DNA from: SZUA-36 sp963801195
Lineage (GTDB): Bacteria; Pseudomonadota; Gammaproteobacteria; Xanthomonadales; SZUA-36
Direction: 5' to 3'
Assembly: GCA_963801195.1 (NCBI GenBank)
Contig: CAWDDX010000003.1
Coordinates: 62,001 to 126,000, forward strand
DNA length: 64,000 nt
A program made the position numbers and the translations under genes. The notes beneath the pieces are model-generated. The model had not been told where the DNA came from. It saw nothing but the letters and a program-made list of their open reading frames with translations, and did no database searches. Shown piece after piece: positions 1-13,749 of this stretch (position 1 is the first letter of the stretch; each line of letters begins with the position of its first letter).

Positions 1-1
1 G

Positions 2-91
2 ACGCTGACGATCACTTACCAGAAGATCATCTGGACCTGGGAAGACGGCAGTATTTCAGCGGAAGACGATTGGTCCGTGCCAACGCCCTGA
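2..91 (+). CDS. C-terminal end of an Hcp-like (type VI secretion tube) protein, 5' truncated by window edge
   Basis: Twenty-nine codons in frame 2 run from the window edge to a TGA at 89-91. They carry the pattern YQKIIWTWEDG followed by ISAEDDW, which is typical of the last beta strands of Hcp1-family proteins (YxKIxWTW-DGG...DDW). Hcp forms the hexameric tube of type VI secretion systems and also occurs as orphan copies. The next gene starts only 21 bp downstream, so the two may be co-transcribed. No other T6SS gene is visible here. The assignment rests on a short tail and needs the sequence upstream of the window. Confidence 0.6.
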   Translation, partial: TLTITYQKIIWTWEDGSISAEDDWSVPTP

Positions 92-112
92 CCCGGAACC
101 CTTGCTACTGGA

Positions 113-3100
113 ATGAATCGTTTGTCACCATGGTTGTCTGCGGTACTTCTGTTCCTGTCGCCGGCGGCGTGGGCCGTCGATTGCACGCCTGATGAGATCA
201 CACTGTCATCGCAGGCGGAAGTCGACGATTTCCAAACGAACCATGGTCCGGGTTGTGACACGATCATCACCGGCCTGACCATTGACGGCGCTTCGATCAA
301 CGATCTCACGCCCCTGGCAGGACTGACCACGATATCCACTGTCAGCCCGTTTAGCCTGAATCACAAGCTGCAGATCAGCAACACCTCGCTGGTCAGCCTC
401 GCGGGCCTGCAAAACCTGTCTGACGTGTTCTGGCTGAACATCAGCAACAACGCGTTGCTTATCGACACCTCGGCACTGTCGTCATTGACCGTAACAAGGG
501 GGACGTTGGAAATCCACAGCAATGCCCTGCTCGCCAACCTGGACGGATTTTCAGGCGTAACCAACCTGCAAGCCGGGGCGCTTAGCCTGTTCAATAATCC
601 GAGCCTGTCGGATCTGGGCGGCCTGTCAAACCTGAACAGCACGGCAGGGTCCCTGGCCATTATGAATAACGACGCCCTGGCCAATCTCGACGGCCTGTCC
701 GCATTGAGTCACGTTGCCTCCAACATCAGCATTCAAAACAACGATATTCTCACCAGCATCAGCGGGCTGTCGGGGCTGACGAATTTCACCGCAACGCTCG
801 ACTTTCGGTTCAACCCGCAGCTTTCCAGCCTGGACGGCATTTCCGGGGTCACCGAGTTGAGCGGGCTGATCCTGAATTCCAACTCATCACTCGAAAACGT
901 CGATGAACTGGCCGGCCTGACCACGATTGGCAACCAGTATTCCGACATGCTGATCAGCAACAACGATTCGCTCACCAACCTCGACGGGCTGGCTGACCTG
1001 GTCAGTCTGGATGCGGGTGTGGAGATCTCCGACAATAATTCTCTGGATGCCTGTTCGGCCCTGGTTACCCTACTGGACCCCATCGACGACGCCCTGCCCG
1101 GGCCGGGGCCGGGCGGCGCCGGTATCCCGGATGTGAACGGCGACCTGCTGCTGGAAAACAACGGGGATGGCTGCAATTCGCTGGCGGAAATCCTGGGCGC
1201 AAACCCAATGGATGGGACGGGCACATTCCAATATGGCAGCTTCGGCGGCGGGCGCCACCAACTGTTGTTCAAGGGTCTGAACCTGACCCGCAACTGTTTC
1301 GACGCGCCGATTCAATTGCCGGAAGACGGACACCTCAGCGCCAGCCAGGTGCAGTTCGCCTGCGCCGCCGTCAATTACATGGAGGCCGAAACGCTGGTTT
1401 ACGACGTGGCGGAAGACCGTTGCAACACGTTCGCCGGCTTCGAAAACGACACCCGCCTGGATCTGTACGGCGTCTTTCTGGAAGGCGGCAACAGCGGGAA
1501 TTCCCTGAAATTCCTCTCCGACGTCCTCTTCAAGCGCGATGAAAACGCACTGCTGTTATTCGACCCGCAGTCCGGCGAAATCCTCAGGGGCCAGTCCATG
1601 GTCTGCAGCGAAGGCGGTGGCGGGCCACCGTCCCCGCCCGGCGTCCTGGGGCAACTGGATTTCCTGAAGGCGTCAAACGCAGGCGAGGATGACATTTTCG
1701 GTGACACTGTGGCGGAATCGGGCGACACGATCGTGGTGGGCACTTTCCGGGAAGACGGCAGCGCCATTACGATCGACGGAGCGGATGATGACAACGCGAC
1801 AGATGCCGGCGCCGCTTACGTTTTCATCCGCACCCCCGGCACCAATGAGTGGACCCAGCAGGCCTATCTGAAAGCTCCCAACGCGGGCGCCGGCGACTAT
1901 TTCGGCCGGGATGTCGATATCGATGGTGATACCGTGGTAGTTGGCGCCGAAAGGGAGGATGGCGATGGCAATGCCTCCGGTGCCGCCTACGTGTTCGTGC
2001 GGGAAGCAGGCGTCTGGAGTCACCAGCAAACCTTGCGCGCGTCCGACGCCAGTTCATCTGACCAGTTTGGCACCGATGTGGCCGTTTCCGGCAACGTCAT
2101 TGTGGTGGGCGCCTACAACGAGGACAAGGCGTACGTGTTTGAACGCGATCTGGCGGATGTCTGGGCTGAAACCATCATCCTCACTGGATCCAATACCGAA
2201 AGCGGCGACAATTTCGGCAGAGATGTCGTTATCGACGGCGACACGATTGTCGTCGGTGCGTTTTTCGAGGACAGCGACGCGACCGGCGTCGGCGGCGATG
2301 AAGACAACAATAATCTGGCCCATTCAGGTGCGGCCTACGTGTTCATCAGGGACATGGATACCTGGACCCAGCAAGCCTACCTGAAAGCATCCAATCCCGA
2401 CAACGAAGACGGGTTTGGCGGGCATCTGGCTATTTCCGGGGATACTATCGCTGTGGGCGTTTACAACGAAGACAGCAATGCCACGGGGATCGACGGCAAC
2501 CAGGCCAATAATTTCGCCAACGCTGCCGGCGCGGTCTACGTATTCGTTCGCAATGCGGGCGACTGGAGTCAACAGGCCTACATCAAGGCGTCCAATACCA
2601 ATCCCAATGACAATTTTGGCGCGGAAGTCGCCGTGTCCGGCGATTTCCTGGTGGCCGGCGCACCGCGTGAAAGCGGCAACGGCGTCGACGGCGAAGACGA
2701 CAATTCCAGTTCAAACTCCGGTGCGGTGTACGCGTTCCAGCGTGACGTTACCTCATGGAGCCAACTGGCCTATCTGAAGGCATCCAACGTCGATCCGGAT
2801 GATTGGTTTGGCCGCGACGTCAGTATCTCGGGTGCCACGATGGTGACCGGTGCATTCCAGGAAGACAGCAATGCCGACGGCGGCGAAGCCGATAACTCGC
2901 TTGCAGATGCCGGCGCGGCCTACGTGTTCAACATTACCGACAACGTGGTGGACCCGGGTGTCGACTACACCCCGCCGGTGGTCACCGCGCCGGCCGACAT
3001 CACCGGCGTGGAGGCCACGGCCCCATACACACCGGTTGACCTGGGCGAGGCCTCGGTCACCGACGACAGCGGCGAAAGCCTGACCGCCACGTCCGATTTC

Positions 3101-6100
3101 ACCGGGCCGTTCCCGGTGGGAGAAACCACAGTGCTGTGGACCGCAACCGACGGCGCGGGCAACACCGGAATGGCTGAACAGATAATCGGGATCGTCGACA
3201 CCACGGCCCCGATGGTCATCGCACCTCCCGATATCGGCAAGACCGCCAATGGGGCGCTTACTTCGGTTGTGCTGGGGGTGGCCACGGTCAGCGACATCGC
3301 GGGGCCGGTGCAATCATTGATCAACGATGCACCGGCGCTGTTCCCGGTCGGTCAGACTACCGTCACCTGGACCGCCTTCGACTCCGCCGGTAATTCGGGG
3401 ACAGACACCCAGCTGGTGGACATTTCGCCACCGGCAATATCGGTACCCGAGGCGGATTCGGCTCCGGATGTCGACGGCACCCTGTCCTATGGTGAATGGT
3501 CAGACGCCAGCCGGTTCAATCTGGAACAGGGTTTCCTCGCGTTCACGCATGACCGGCACCGTCTCTATGTGTTGATCGACGTCCTGACCGATGACGGGGA
3601 TGATCCGTTCAGCGACGGTGGCGGCGACCAGTTCTGGCTGCACTTCGATATCGACGAGGATGGATTCATTACGCCAGACGTGGACCTGCGATTCCGTCCT
3701 GAATCCGGCACCGGCAACCTTCGTTACCAGACTTCCTGTGATGGCTGCGGCGGCGGCTTCAACACTCCGGAAGCGACGACCCTGTCCTCGCGCGGGGAAG
3801 GCTTCGGCTGTTATTTCGATGATCACTCCTTCCGGATATTGCCGCTTCGGTGCAACCAGCACCGGGTCTGGGAACTCGCGCTCGACCTCGGTGAATTGCA
3901 GATGCGCTCCGATAAGAGCACTTACCTGGGTTACCTGGTGGCGTCCGGCACCCCCTTACAGTCGGAAAACTATCCGTCCGATCTGAATGACCTCGAAAAT
4001 TACATATCCCTGACCCTGGAGGGCGCCACTCAAACCCAGAGCGATACCGGTCCCGGCACCATGAGTCCGGCATTCGAAGTAACCCAGGGAATTCAGACCA
4101 CCGTCAACAACATCGATCTGGTAACCGGCAAGCGGACCGCGGTACGCGTCTGGGACAGCAGTAATACCAATGATAATGTGGTCAAGAGCTTTATTTACGG
4201 TTCCCAGGGCGGCATCGACCTGCCCGGCTCGCCCCTGCTGGAAGTGAGCCGCTTGTCTGATTCCTATTACGTGGCTGATTCACGTGATTCCGTTGTCTGG
4301 AATTCGACCAGCCGCTTGCCGGTCAGCTGGTCGGCGGGTGGTCCGGTGGATTTCGACGTGCTGATCCGCGGCCTGGATGACTCAGCGGTGGCCTCCCTGG
4401 GCGCCTCCATCGATTTCCGGCCGACGCGCACACCGGTATTCTGGACCGTGCCGATCCGCAACACGCTCTCGCCAACCAACATCACGGTGGCAACCGGCGC
4501 GCAAATCGATCCCTTCGAGCAATACATCCAACGCGTCGCGCCGATGGCGGATATCGACATCGTCCGCCGGCCGGTGCTCAACGTGAACAATATAACGACC
4601 AGCACCGGTCTCAAATCGAAGCTGAAGGATTACGATCACTTGGCGATCCTGGTCTGGATGCTCGGCCTGGCGTCCAACGGTGTGCCGCCCTTCGACCTGC
4701 CGGAGCAAATTACCGGGTTCAACGCGACCGGTCTCGGCAATATCGGCGGCGGCTCTTCCGATCGCCTCGGCAAAGGCGGGGAAGGCCGTATTACTTGGGT
4801 CAACCAGGGTGCCAATCGAATCACTTACCTGCATGAGATCAACCACAACATCGATCGCAAGCAAACCAGCACCTGGGGCCTGCATGTCGGCGGATGCGGC
4901 TCCCAGAATGGCGGCCCCATCGACCCCAACTGGCCCTATGGCGCGGGCACCCTGGTCACCGACCCGGGCGTGCAGATTCAGGAAGTGGGCGTGTTTCCCA
5001 ACACCATGGGCACATTCAACTCGGTCAGTGACACCACTCCGGACTTTATGACCTATTGTTCGAGCGGTTTCGGCCAATGGTTCTCTCCCTACCGCTGGCA
5101 GGCCTGGGTGGATGAATTCAACCGGGCGACGCCGGGCCCCGATGGAATGCCATTGGGAGCCGGGCAAGGCGTCAGCGAACTTCGAGGGGCAGGCGACGGG
5201 CTGCCCATACCCGCGGACAGTTTCTACCTCCTCGGACGTGTGTACCCGGACGAAAGCGGTGAAATCCTGCAGGTGCTTCGACAGCCGGGAATCCCGGACG
5301 CCGAGGGTCTAATCGGCGATTACCGTGTGAGCGTACTCGACTGCGGCGACGCGGTGCTGGCGGAAAACAGTTTCCCGGTCAGCTTCCTGGGTGACGAAGG
5401 CGAGGATGAAGAATATTTCAGCTTTGGATTCATCCTGAACGCAGCAGCCGAGTCCTGCACGATCGAACTTCTGCACAATGACGATGTGCTCGACAGCCGG
5501 TTCATTTCGGGTAATGCGCCTGTCGTCACCCTCACCACGCCCAACGGCTACGAGGAATGGACTGGCGTCGAAACGGTGCAGTGGACGGCGCAGGACGCAG
5601 ACGACGATCCGCTGCTGTTTACGCTGTTGTATTCCGCCGATGCCGGCATGACCTGGGAGCCGCTCGGCACCCGGATCGATGCGAATGAGTTTGAAGTGGA
5701 TTCGTCCCAGCTACCCGGCAGCGACAACGCCATTATCCGGGTCCTGGCGTCGGATGGCGTCAATACCGGACAGGATGATTCCGACGCGGTATTCAGCGTG
5801 GCTGGCCGGCCGGTGCAGGTCCGGATACTGACGCCGACAGACGGGGATCGCTTCCCATCCACCCACCCGATCGAACTGACCGGCACGGCCATGGACATGA
5901 ACGGGCGGGCCTGGCCGGAAGACAGCCTGTTCTGGTTTTCCACCGGCGGCGTCGTCGGCAGCGGCCCGAACCTGTCAGTGCGGCTGGACCCAGGCGTGTA
6001 CCCCATCTCCCTGCTCGCCATGGATGGCCAGACCCTGGTCGAGTTCGACACCATTGAAATCACCGTCAGTGACGAACCCGGCGAAATCGGTTTCGACACC

Positions 6101-6475
6101 GGCAACTACCAGATCGATGAGGACCAGGGCATCGTAACCCTCAGAGTGGTGCGGACGGGCAATGCCGCGGGTCCGGCTGCGGTGCAATTCTACACGCAGG
6201 ACGGCCTGGCAGTCGCGGGCGGCGATCCTGCCTTGGGTGAAGACGATTACGTGGCCGTCACCGCGGAAGATGCGCCGCCGCTCGAATGGGCCGACGGTGA
6301 AGGCGGTGAACGCTTGATTAACGTGCTGATCAACCCGGATGGTGTCGTCGAGCCCCCAGAGGACTTCCAGGTGATACTCGAAGCGGTCAGCGATGAATCT
6401 CTTGGCATCGCCAGTGCCCAGGTCATCATCATTTCGGAATTCGTCGAGCTTATTTTCAAGGATGGATTTGAATGA
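113..6475 (+). CDS. Giant exported multidomain protein: LRR-like, seven-bladed FG-GAP propeller, HYR, zincin-like HExxH, Calx-beta
   Basis: The product has 2120 residues, with a clear signal peptide (about residues 1-22, cleavage near AWA). Residues 30-340 are receptor-L/LRR-like repeats (GLSxLxx...LxIxNNxxLxxLDGL). Residues 512-942 hold seven repeats of about 60 residues with FG...VAVSGDTIVVGA...GAAYVF, an FG-GAP/integrin-type beta-propeller. Two HYR-like domains follow (945-1110), then a CBM9/DOMON-like domain (1110-1300). A region with HEINH at 1574-1578 and a later DFMTYC segment resembles a zinc metallopeptidase core. Ig-like domains and a Calx-beta domain (about 1990-2105) come next, and the protein ends in IFKDGFE. 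It is probably a surface or secreted adhesin or protease. The third zinc ligand cannot be assigned, so catalytic activity is uncertain. The ATG has only a weak ribosome-binding site. Confidence 0.85.
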   Translation: MNRLSPWLSAVLLFLSPAAWAVDCTPDEITLSSQAEVDDFQTNHGPGCDTIITGLTIDGASINDLTPLAGLTTISTVSPFSLNHKLQISNTSLVSLAGLQNLSDVFWLNISNNALLIDTSALSSLTVTRGTLEIHSNALLANLDGFSGVTNLQAGALSLFNNPSLSDLGGLSNLNSTAGSLAIMNNDALANLDGLSALSHVASNISIQNNDILTSISGLSGLTNFTATLDFRFNPQLSSLDGISGVTELSGLILNSNSSLENVDELAGLTTIGNQYSDMLISNNDSLTNLDGLADLVSLDAGVEISDNNSLDACSALVTLLDPIDDALPGPGPGGAGIPDVNGDLLLENNGDGCNSLAEILGANPMDGTGTFQYGSFGGGRHQLLFKGLNLTRNCFDAPIQLPEDGHLSASQVQFACAAVNYMEAETLVYDVAEDRCNTFAGFENDTRLDLYGVFLEGGNSGNSLKFLSDVLFKRDENALLLFDPQSGEILRGQSMVCSEGGGGPPSPPGVLGQLDFLKASNAGEDDIFGDTVAESGDTIVVGTFREDGSAITIDGADDDNATDAGAAYVFIRTPGTNEWTQQAYLKAPNAGAGDYFGRDVDIDGDTVVVGAEREDGDGNASGAAYVFVREAGVWSHQQTLRASDASSSDQFGTDVAVSGNVIVVGAYNEDKAYVFERDLADVWAETIILTGSNTESGDNFGRDVVIDGDTIVVGAFFEDSDATGVGGDEDNNNLAHSGAAYVFIRDMDTWTQQAYLKASNPDNEDGFGGHLAISGDTIAVGVYNEDSNATGIDGNQANNFANAAGAVYVFVRNAGDWSQQAYIKASNTNPNDNFGAEVAVSGDFLVAGAPRESGNGVDGEDDNSSSNSGAVYAFQRDVTSWSQLAYLKASNVDPDDWFGRDVSISGATMVTGAFQEDSNADGGEADNSLADAGAAYVFNITDNVVDPGVDYTPPVVTAPADITGVEATAPYTPVDLGEASVTDDSGESLTATSDFTGPFPVGETTVLWTATDGAGNTGMAEQIIGIVDTTAPMVIAPPDIGKTANGALTSVVLGVATVSDIAGPVQSLINDAPALFPVGQTTVTWTAFDSAGNSGTDTQLVDISPPAISVPEADSAPDVDGTLSYGEWSDASRFNLEQGFLAFTHDRHRLYVLIDVLTDDGDDPFSDGGGDQFWLHFDIDEDGFITPDVDLRFRPESGTGNLRYQTSCDGCGGGFNTPEATTLSSRGEGFGCYFDDHSFRILPLRCNQHRVWELALDLGELQMRSDKSTYLGYLVASGTPLQSENYPSDLNDLENYISLTLEGATQTQSDTGPGTMSPAFEVTQGIQTTVNNIDLVTGKRTAVRVWDSSNTNDNVVKSFIYGSQGGIDLPGSPLLEVSRLSDSYYVADSRDSVVWNSTSRLPVSWSAGGPVDFDVLIRGLDDSAVASLGASIDFRPTRTPVFWTVPIRNTLSPTNITVATGAQIDPFEQYIQRVAPMADIDIVRRPVLNVNNITTSTGLKSKLKDYDHLAILVWMLGLASNGVPPFDLPEQITGFNATGLGNIGGGSSDRLGKGGEGRITWVNQGANRITYLHEINHNIDRKQTSTWGLHVGGCGSQNGGPIDPNWPYGAGTLVTDPGVQIQEVGVFPNTMGTFNSVSDTTPDFMTYCSSGFGQWFSPYRWQAWVDEFNRATPGPDGMPLGAGQGVSELRGAGDGLPIPADSFYLLGRVYPDESGEILQVLRQPGIPDAEGLIGDYRVSVLDCGDAVLAENSFPVSFLGDEGEDEEYFSFGFILNAAAESCTIELLHNDDVLDSRFISGNAPVVTLTTPNGYEEWTGVETVQWTAQDADDDPLLFTLLYSADAGMTWEPLGTRIDANEFEVDSSQLPGSDNAIIRVLASDGVNTGQDDSDAVFSVAGRPVQVRILTPTDGDRFPSTHPIELTGTAMDMNGRAWPEDSLFWFSTGGVVGSGPNLSVRLDPGVYPISLLAMDGQTLVEFDTIEITVSDEPGEIGFDTGNYQIDEDQGIVTLRVVRTGNAAGPAAVQFYTQDGLAVAGGDPALGEDDYVAVTAEDAPPLEWADGEGGERLINVLINPDGVVEPPEDFQVILEAVSDESLGIASAQVIIISEFVELIFKDGFE

Positions 6476-6489
6476 CCTGTCGCGCCGCT

Positions 6490-6711
6490 GGCATCGGTGG
6501 ATTTCCACATGCCGTCCACGCTGACAGTCGTGACACCCCGTATCGGCGCTTCACCCGTGCCGACATACAGCACGTTGTTATCCGATTGGGGTACCGCGAC
6601 CGCGCCGGTCGGGTTTTTTGCAGACACGGGAAACGCTGACAGGGATATCAAGACCAGCAGCAATGCGACCACGACACGACGCGCGGGATTTGAAGTCATT
6701 TTGTTTCTCAC
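6490..6711 (-). pseudogene. Remnant of a BNR/sortilin-like repeat protein gene (signal peptide plus one repeat)
   Basis: Read on the minus strand from a GTG at 6711 or an ATG at 6699, this gives a good signal peptide ending SAFPVSA. It is followed directly by YVGTGEAPIRG and DGMWKSTDA, the typical second-repeat motif of large exported BNR/VPS10-like proteins such as the intact one at 23342-26635. In intact relatives about 90-100 residues separate the signal peptide from this motif; here they are missing. Similarity stops at about 6490. The open frame then continues as antisense of the 3' end of the giant gene, which has its own intact tail. This looks like a gene decayed by an internal and a 3' deletion. 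A small expressed secreted peptide is not excluded. Confidence 0.6.
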
Positions 6712-6757
6712 TTGTCAGGAAAACCGGCTTCTGACATATAAATTCGGAGGATTTAAA

Positions 6758-6779
6758 AAGGGCCGCTGATGCGGCCCTT
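6758..6779 (-). terminator. Rho-independent terminator after the sorting-signal protein gene
   Basis: A perfect 9-bp stem AAGGGCCGC / GCGGCCCTT with a 4-base loop is followed, on the minus strand, by a T-rich tract. It lies 29 bp beyond the stop of the gene at 6809-7579. It can also work on the plus strand, where GTTATTTT follows. Confidence 0.8.
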
Positions 6780-6808
6780 GTTATTTTGTCAGCTCAACAG
6801 CATCCTGT

Positions 6809-7579
6809 TCAAGCACGAATCCTGCGACGGCCGAAATAAACCAGCCCGAGCAGCAACAGCAACAATCCCAGCGTGGACAAAGCCGGAACCGGCACCTCCG
6901 GGGAACCAACGAAAGCGTAAGTGCCGCCGCCGATCAGTACACCCATCAAATACTTGGACATCTCGCTGAAGTTTTCTTGACCATCCTGCCAGTCGATATC
7001 CAGCAACCAGAGCATGCCACTGCCTTGCTGACGCGCCGCCAGGGAAATATATGAAGTGTTGACCAGACCGCCGAGCGCGACGACTTCATCCTCACCATTG
7101 ACGATGGCTGTCAGGTCATAACCACAGCCTTCCTGGCCAGCGGGTGTTTCAGTGAGCCCGCTATTGACCTGCCAGAATTCACTGCCGGGATTCAGTTTTT
7201 GCGAAGGCATGGTGTTGTCGCTGCAGCTGCCGAAACGCGTCCCTTGTGCATAGCCGACACCGTAAATTTCATTGTAGACAGTATGGGAAATACTGTATTC
7301 GGTGATGATCACGCCACCGGCATTCAGGTAAGCGAGCCAGGCCGCTCCATTGCCGGAAATGCTGCCGTAGCGCGTAATGAGAAGCGCCTGTGTATCGGCA
7401 TTCGGCGTACACCCGGTGACCTCGTTGAAGGGACCCACACCCAGGTAAAGATTTGACCCGCCGGTGCTGGCGCTTCCGCAATACATCAGATCGGGTTTCA
7501 ACGACTGGGCAAACGATAAGGATGGCAGATGGGAAAACAGCACAAACGCGAAAAATACAAACACGGCCCTGTTGGTCAT
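6809..7579 (-). CDS. Exported protein with IPTL/PEP-CTERM-like C-terminal sorting signal
   Basis: The product has 256 residues from the ATG at 7579, which has AGGAG 10-11 bases upstream. The frame stays open to 7660, but the signal peptide (hydrophobic, ending SLSFAQ) begins at this ATG. The middle is an unrecognised domain, about 200 residues with several Cys, including YCGSAS and GCTPN. The C-terminus has a spacer, the short motif VPALSTLG, a run of Leu/Val and then GRRRIRA. That tripartite tail is the pattern of IPTL-CTERM or PEP-CTERM proteins handled by exosortase or archaeosortase-like enzymes, which are typical of EPS- and biofilm-forming gammaproteobacteria. No sortase gene is in the window. 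The function of the body is unknown. Confidence 0.8.
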   Translation of the reverse strand: MTNRAVFVFFAFVLFSHLPSLSFAQSLKPDLMYCGSASTGGSNLYLGVGPFNEVTGCTPNADTQALLITRYGSISGNGAAWLAYLNAGGVIITEYSISHTVYNEIYGVGYAQGTRFGSCSDNTMPSQKLNPGSEFWQVNSGLTETPAGQEGCGYDLTAIVNGEDEVVALGGLVNTSYISLAARQQGSGMLWLLDIDWQDGQENFSEMSKYLMGVLIGGGTYAFVGSPEVPVPALSTLGLLLLLLGLVYFGRRRIRA

Positions 7580-7760
7580 TGCGGTAATTCTCCTGAAAAT
7601 TTCAGCCTTGCACCTGACTGGCTCCGGATAGTGCACAATTGGTTCTAGTTGTTCAGACACATATTAATTTTTTGTAAAATGCCAGTCAAACTAAAAGAGT
7701 CTGAATAACAAAATTAAATTCATTGGCAGGTAAAATGTCTCGTAAAAACATGGTCTGGTT

Positions 7761-7786
7761 ATTTAATGGCAGGCCTGCCATTAAAT
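7761..7786. repeat. Perfect 26-bp palindrome
   Basis: The 26 bases read identically on both strands (arms ATTTAATGGCAGG and its complement, no spacer). Outside them GGTT and AACC can extend the pairing past one bulged base. It lies between the start of the sorting-signal gene (7579) and the rrn terminator, in an AT-rich intergenic stretch. It could be a dimeric regulator site or a cruciform or transcript hairpin. It lacks a T-tract, so it is not a typical terminator. Confidence 0.7.
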
Positions 7787-7843
7787 CAACCTGACCCGCT
7801 TGAGTATACGAAGTAAAACAAACGCTATTTTTTCGTCAGCTAA

Positions 7844-7876
7844 AAAAAAGCCCCGCCCAAAAGGGCGAGGCTTTTT
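7844..7876 (-). terminator. Rho-independent terminator of the rrn operon
   Basis: On the minus strand the stem AAAAAGCCTCGCCC / GGGCGGGGCTTTTT (one G:T pair) encloses a TTTT loop and is followed by more T residues. It starts 7 bp beyond the 5S rRNA gene, where the rrn transcript would end. Confidence 0.9.
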
Positions 7877-7883
7877 AGTTTGA

Positions 7884-8001
7884 TGCCTGGCAGTGACCTA
7901 CTCTCGCATGGGAAACCCCACACTACCATCGGCGATGCATCATTTCACTGCTGAGTTCGGTATGGGATCAGGTGGTTCTAATGCTCTAATGCCGCCAGGC
8001 A
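7884..8001 (-). rRNA. rrf: 5S ribosomal RNA
   Basis: About 118 nt on the minus strand, beginning TGCCTGGCGGC and ending with the complementary GCCAGGCA, so the terminal helix closes. Internal segments such as CGAACTCAGCAGTGAAA fit bacterial 5S. It is the last gene of the rrn operon, about 190 bp after the 23S gene. Confidence 0.93.
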
Positions 8002-8189
8002 AACCGTTTGAGGCGCTTGTGCCGAAAACATCCCGGACTCGATCCGGGATCTCGTTCCGTTAGCAGAGCGTAAAGCTGTGCCATTTCACAAGTCCTCATC
8101 AGAAACAAGACCGAAATCTTGTTTCCTTAATTTTGTGCGTTCTGTCAAAAGCGCGTGTGTCATCGGGAATATTTAGAACTTTGGTGTTA

Positions 8190-11084
<2,895 letters not shown>

Positions 11085-11569
11085 ATATAACCCAAAGCTC
11101 TCTCTGCGCCAGCTTTCCGATATCTGCGTTGGAACGTTCGTCCGGATCAGTCACGTACTGATGTACGCTCCTTCTCCTTCCTCGCATCCCGCCTTGATCT
11201 CGAAAACCTGGCTTGAGATAACCCAAGAACTATCTGACTATGTTGTATAAGCATAGTTGGATTTTTCTTGAGTCAACTTGTGGTTAACCATGATGAGCTC
11301 GTTAAAACCCATCGGACTAACACCAATTTATTCCAGATAACAGAACGACGTCCGTTATCTTGTTCGCTGACACACAATCTTGAATTCCAATGTTGATTTT
11401 CATAGGCAGTCATCACAACAACCTAATCAAACCCGTCCTGGAACCAAGACGCTCTTGACAGAACTCACAAATTTTTAAAGATCAATTCGATGTTCCGAAT
11501 TCAGCGTTTCGCTTGAATTCTCTACAGAACATCGAACATTAAACTTTTTAGCAGCCTAAACATCCACAA
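11085..11569 (-). other. 23S-tRNA spacer with boxA-like element and processing hairpin
   Basis: This 485-bp internal transcribed spacer holds no gene. On the minus strand there is a boxA-like TGATCTTTAAAAATTTG at about 11470-11485. Positions 11486-11536 form a long hairpin, with outer arms TTCGATGTTC / GAACATCGAA and inner arms GAATTCAGCG / CGCTTGAATTC. It probably guides RNase processing of the pre-rRNA between tRNA-Ala and 23S. Confidence 0.6.
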
Positions 11570-11645
11570 TGGTGGAGCCAGGCGGGATCGAACCGCCGAC
11601 CTCCTGAATGCAAATCAGGCGCTCTCCCAGCTGAGCTATGGCCCC
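11570..11645 (-). tRNA. tRNA-Ala (anticodon TGC)
   Basis: A 76-nt cloverleaf on the minus strand, starting GGGGCCATAGCTCAGCTGGG, with encoded CCA. The anticodon loop TTTGCAT gives TGC and the T-loop is GGTTCGATCCC. It sits in the 16S-23S spacer next to tRNA-Ile, the usual gammaproteobacterial arrangement. Confidence 0.97.
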
Positions 11646-11651
11646 ATGATG

Positions 11652-11728
<77 letters not shown>

Positions 11729-11841
11729 ATAAAACTCGTTTAGAGAGATCCGGTCTTGGTCGGCTGCTAATATGAAGCCCTCTATCGGGCTTCCAGGTAA
11801 CTTGTGTTGGACGCTCACACCACAGGCTAAGCCTGCTCTTT

Positions 11842-13398
<1,557 letters not shown>

Positions 13399-13574
13399 AA
13401 AGTTTTCGATTAGGACATTTAGCCGAAGCTTCAAGTCTTTCATCTAATAGTTTTAGCTAAAAAGCTGAACCCTGCTCCAAATCAATTTTATGAATAAAAT
13501 ATTTTTGGTGCATGGTCGCTCTTTCTATCATGGCTTGTACCCATGACATGAGCGCCCACACAAGTTACCTGTTT

Positions 13575-13588
13575 ATTGTTAAAGATCG
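13575..13588 (-). promoter_or_regulatory. rrn leader boxA-like antitermination element
   Basis: The minus strand reads CGATCTTTAACAAT, close to the E. coli rrn boxA (TGCTCTTTAACAAT). It lies in the 16S leader about 180 bp before the mature 5' end, the expected place for Nus-factor antitermination. Confidence 0.6.
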
Positions 13589-13663
13589 TTCATTCAGCCA
13601 ATCGCATTTCGCTTATCGGCCCAGCAAAAATAGAAATTCCCCGCATGCTGGAGCGGGCCGCCC

Positions 13664-13693
13664 ATTATATATGCTGAGTTACAGAACCGTCAA
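13664..13693 (-). promoter_or_regulatory. rrn promoter P2
   Basis: On the minus strand, TTGACG (13688-13693) and TATAAT (13664-13669) are separated by 18 bp, about 85 bp downstream of P1. The tandem spacing resembles P1-P2 pairs of other rrn operons. Confidence 0.6.
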
Positions 13694-13749
13694 CAAATAT
13701 CCGTTGAATTTTCCCGTTTCCGGCTTGATCCAACGTCGAGAGAACGCGC

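Noticed and set aside
113..6475. Hcp-cargo fusion or T6SS effector
   Set aside because: The two genes are in different frames with a stop between them, and the large protein has its own Sec signal peptide.
6497..6769. Plus-strand frame of 90 codons
   Set aside because: It is antisense to the BNR remnant and spans the terminator at 6758; no ribosome-binding site.
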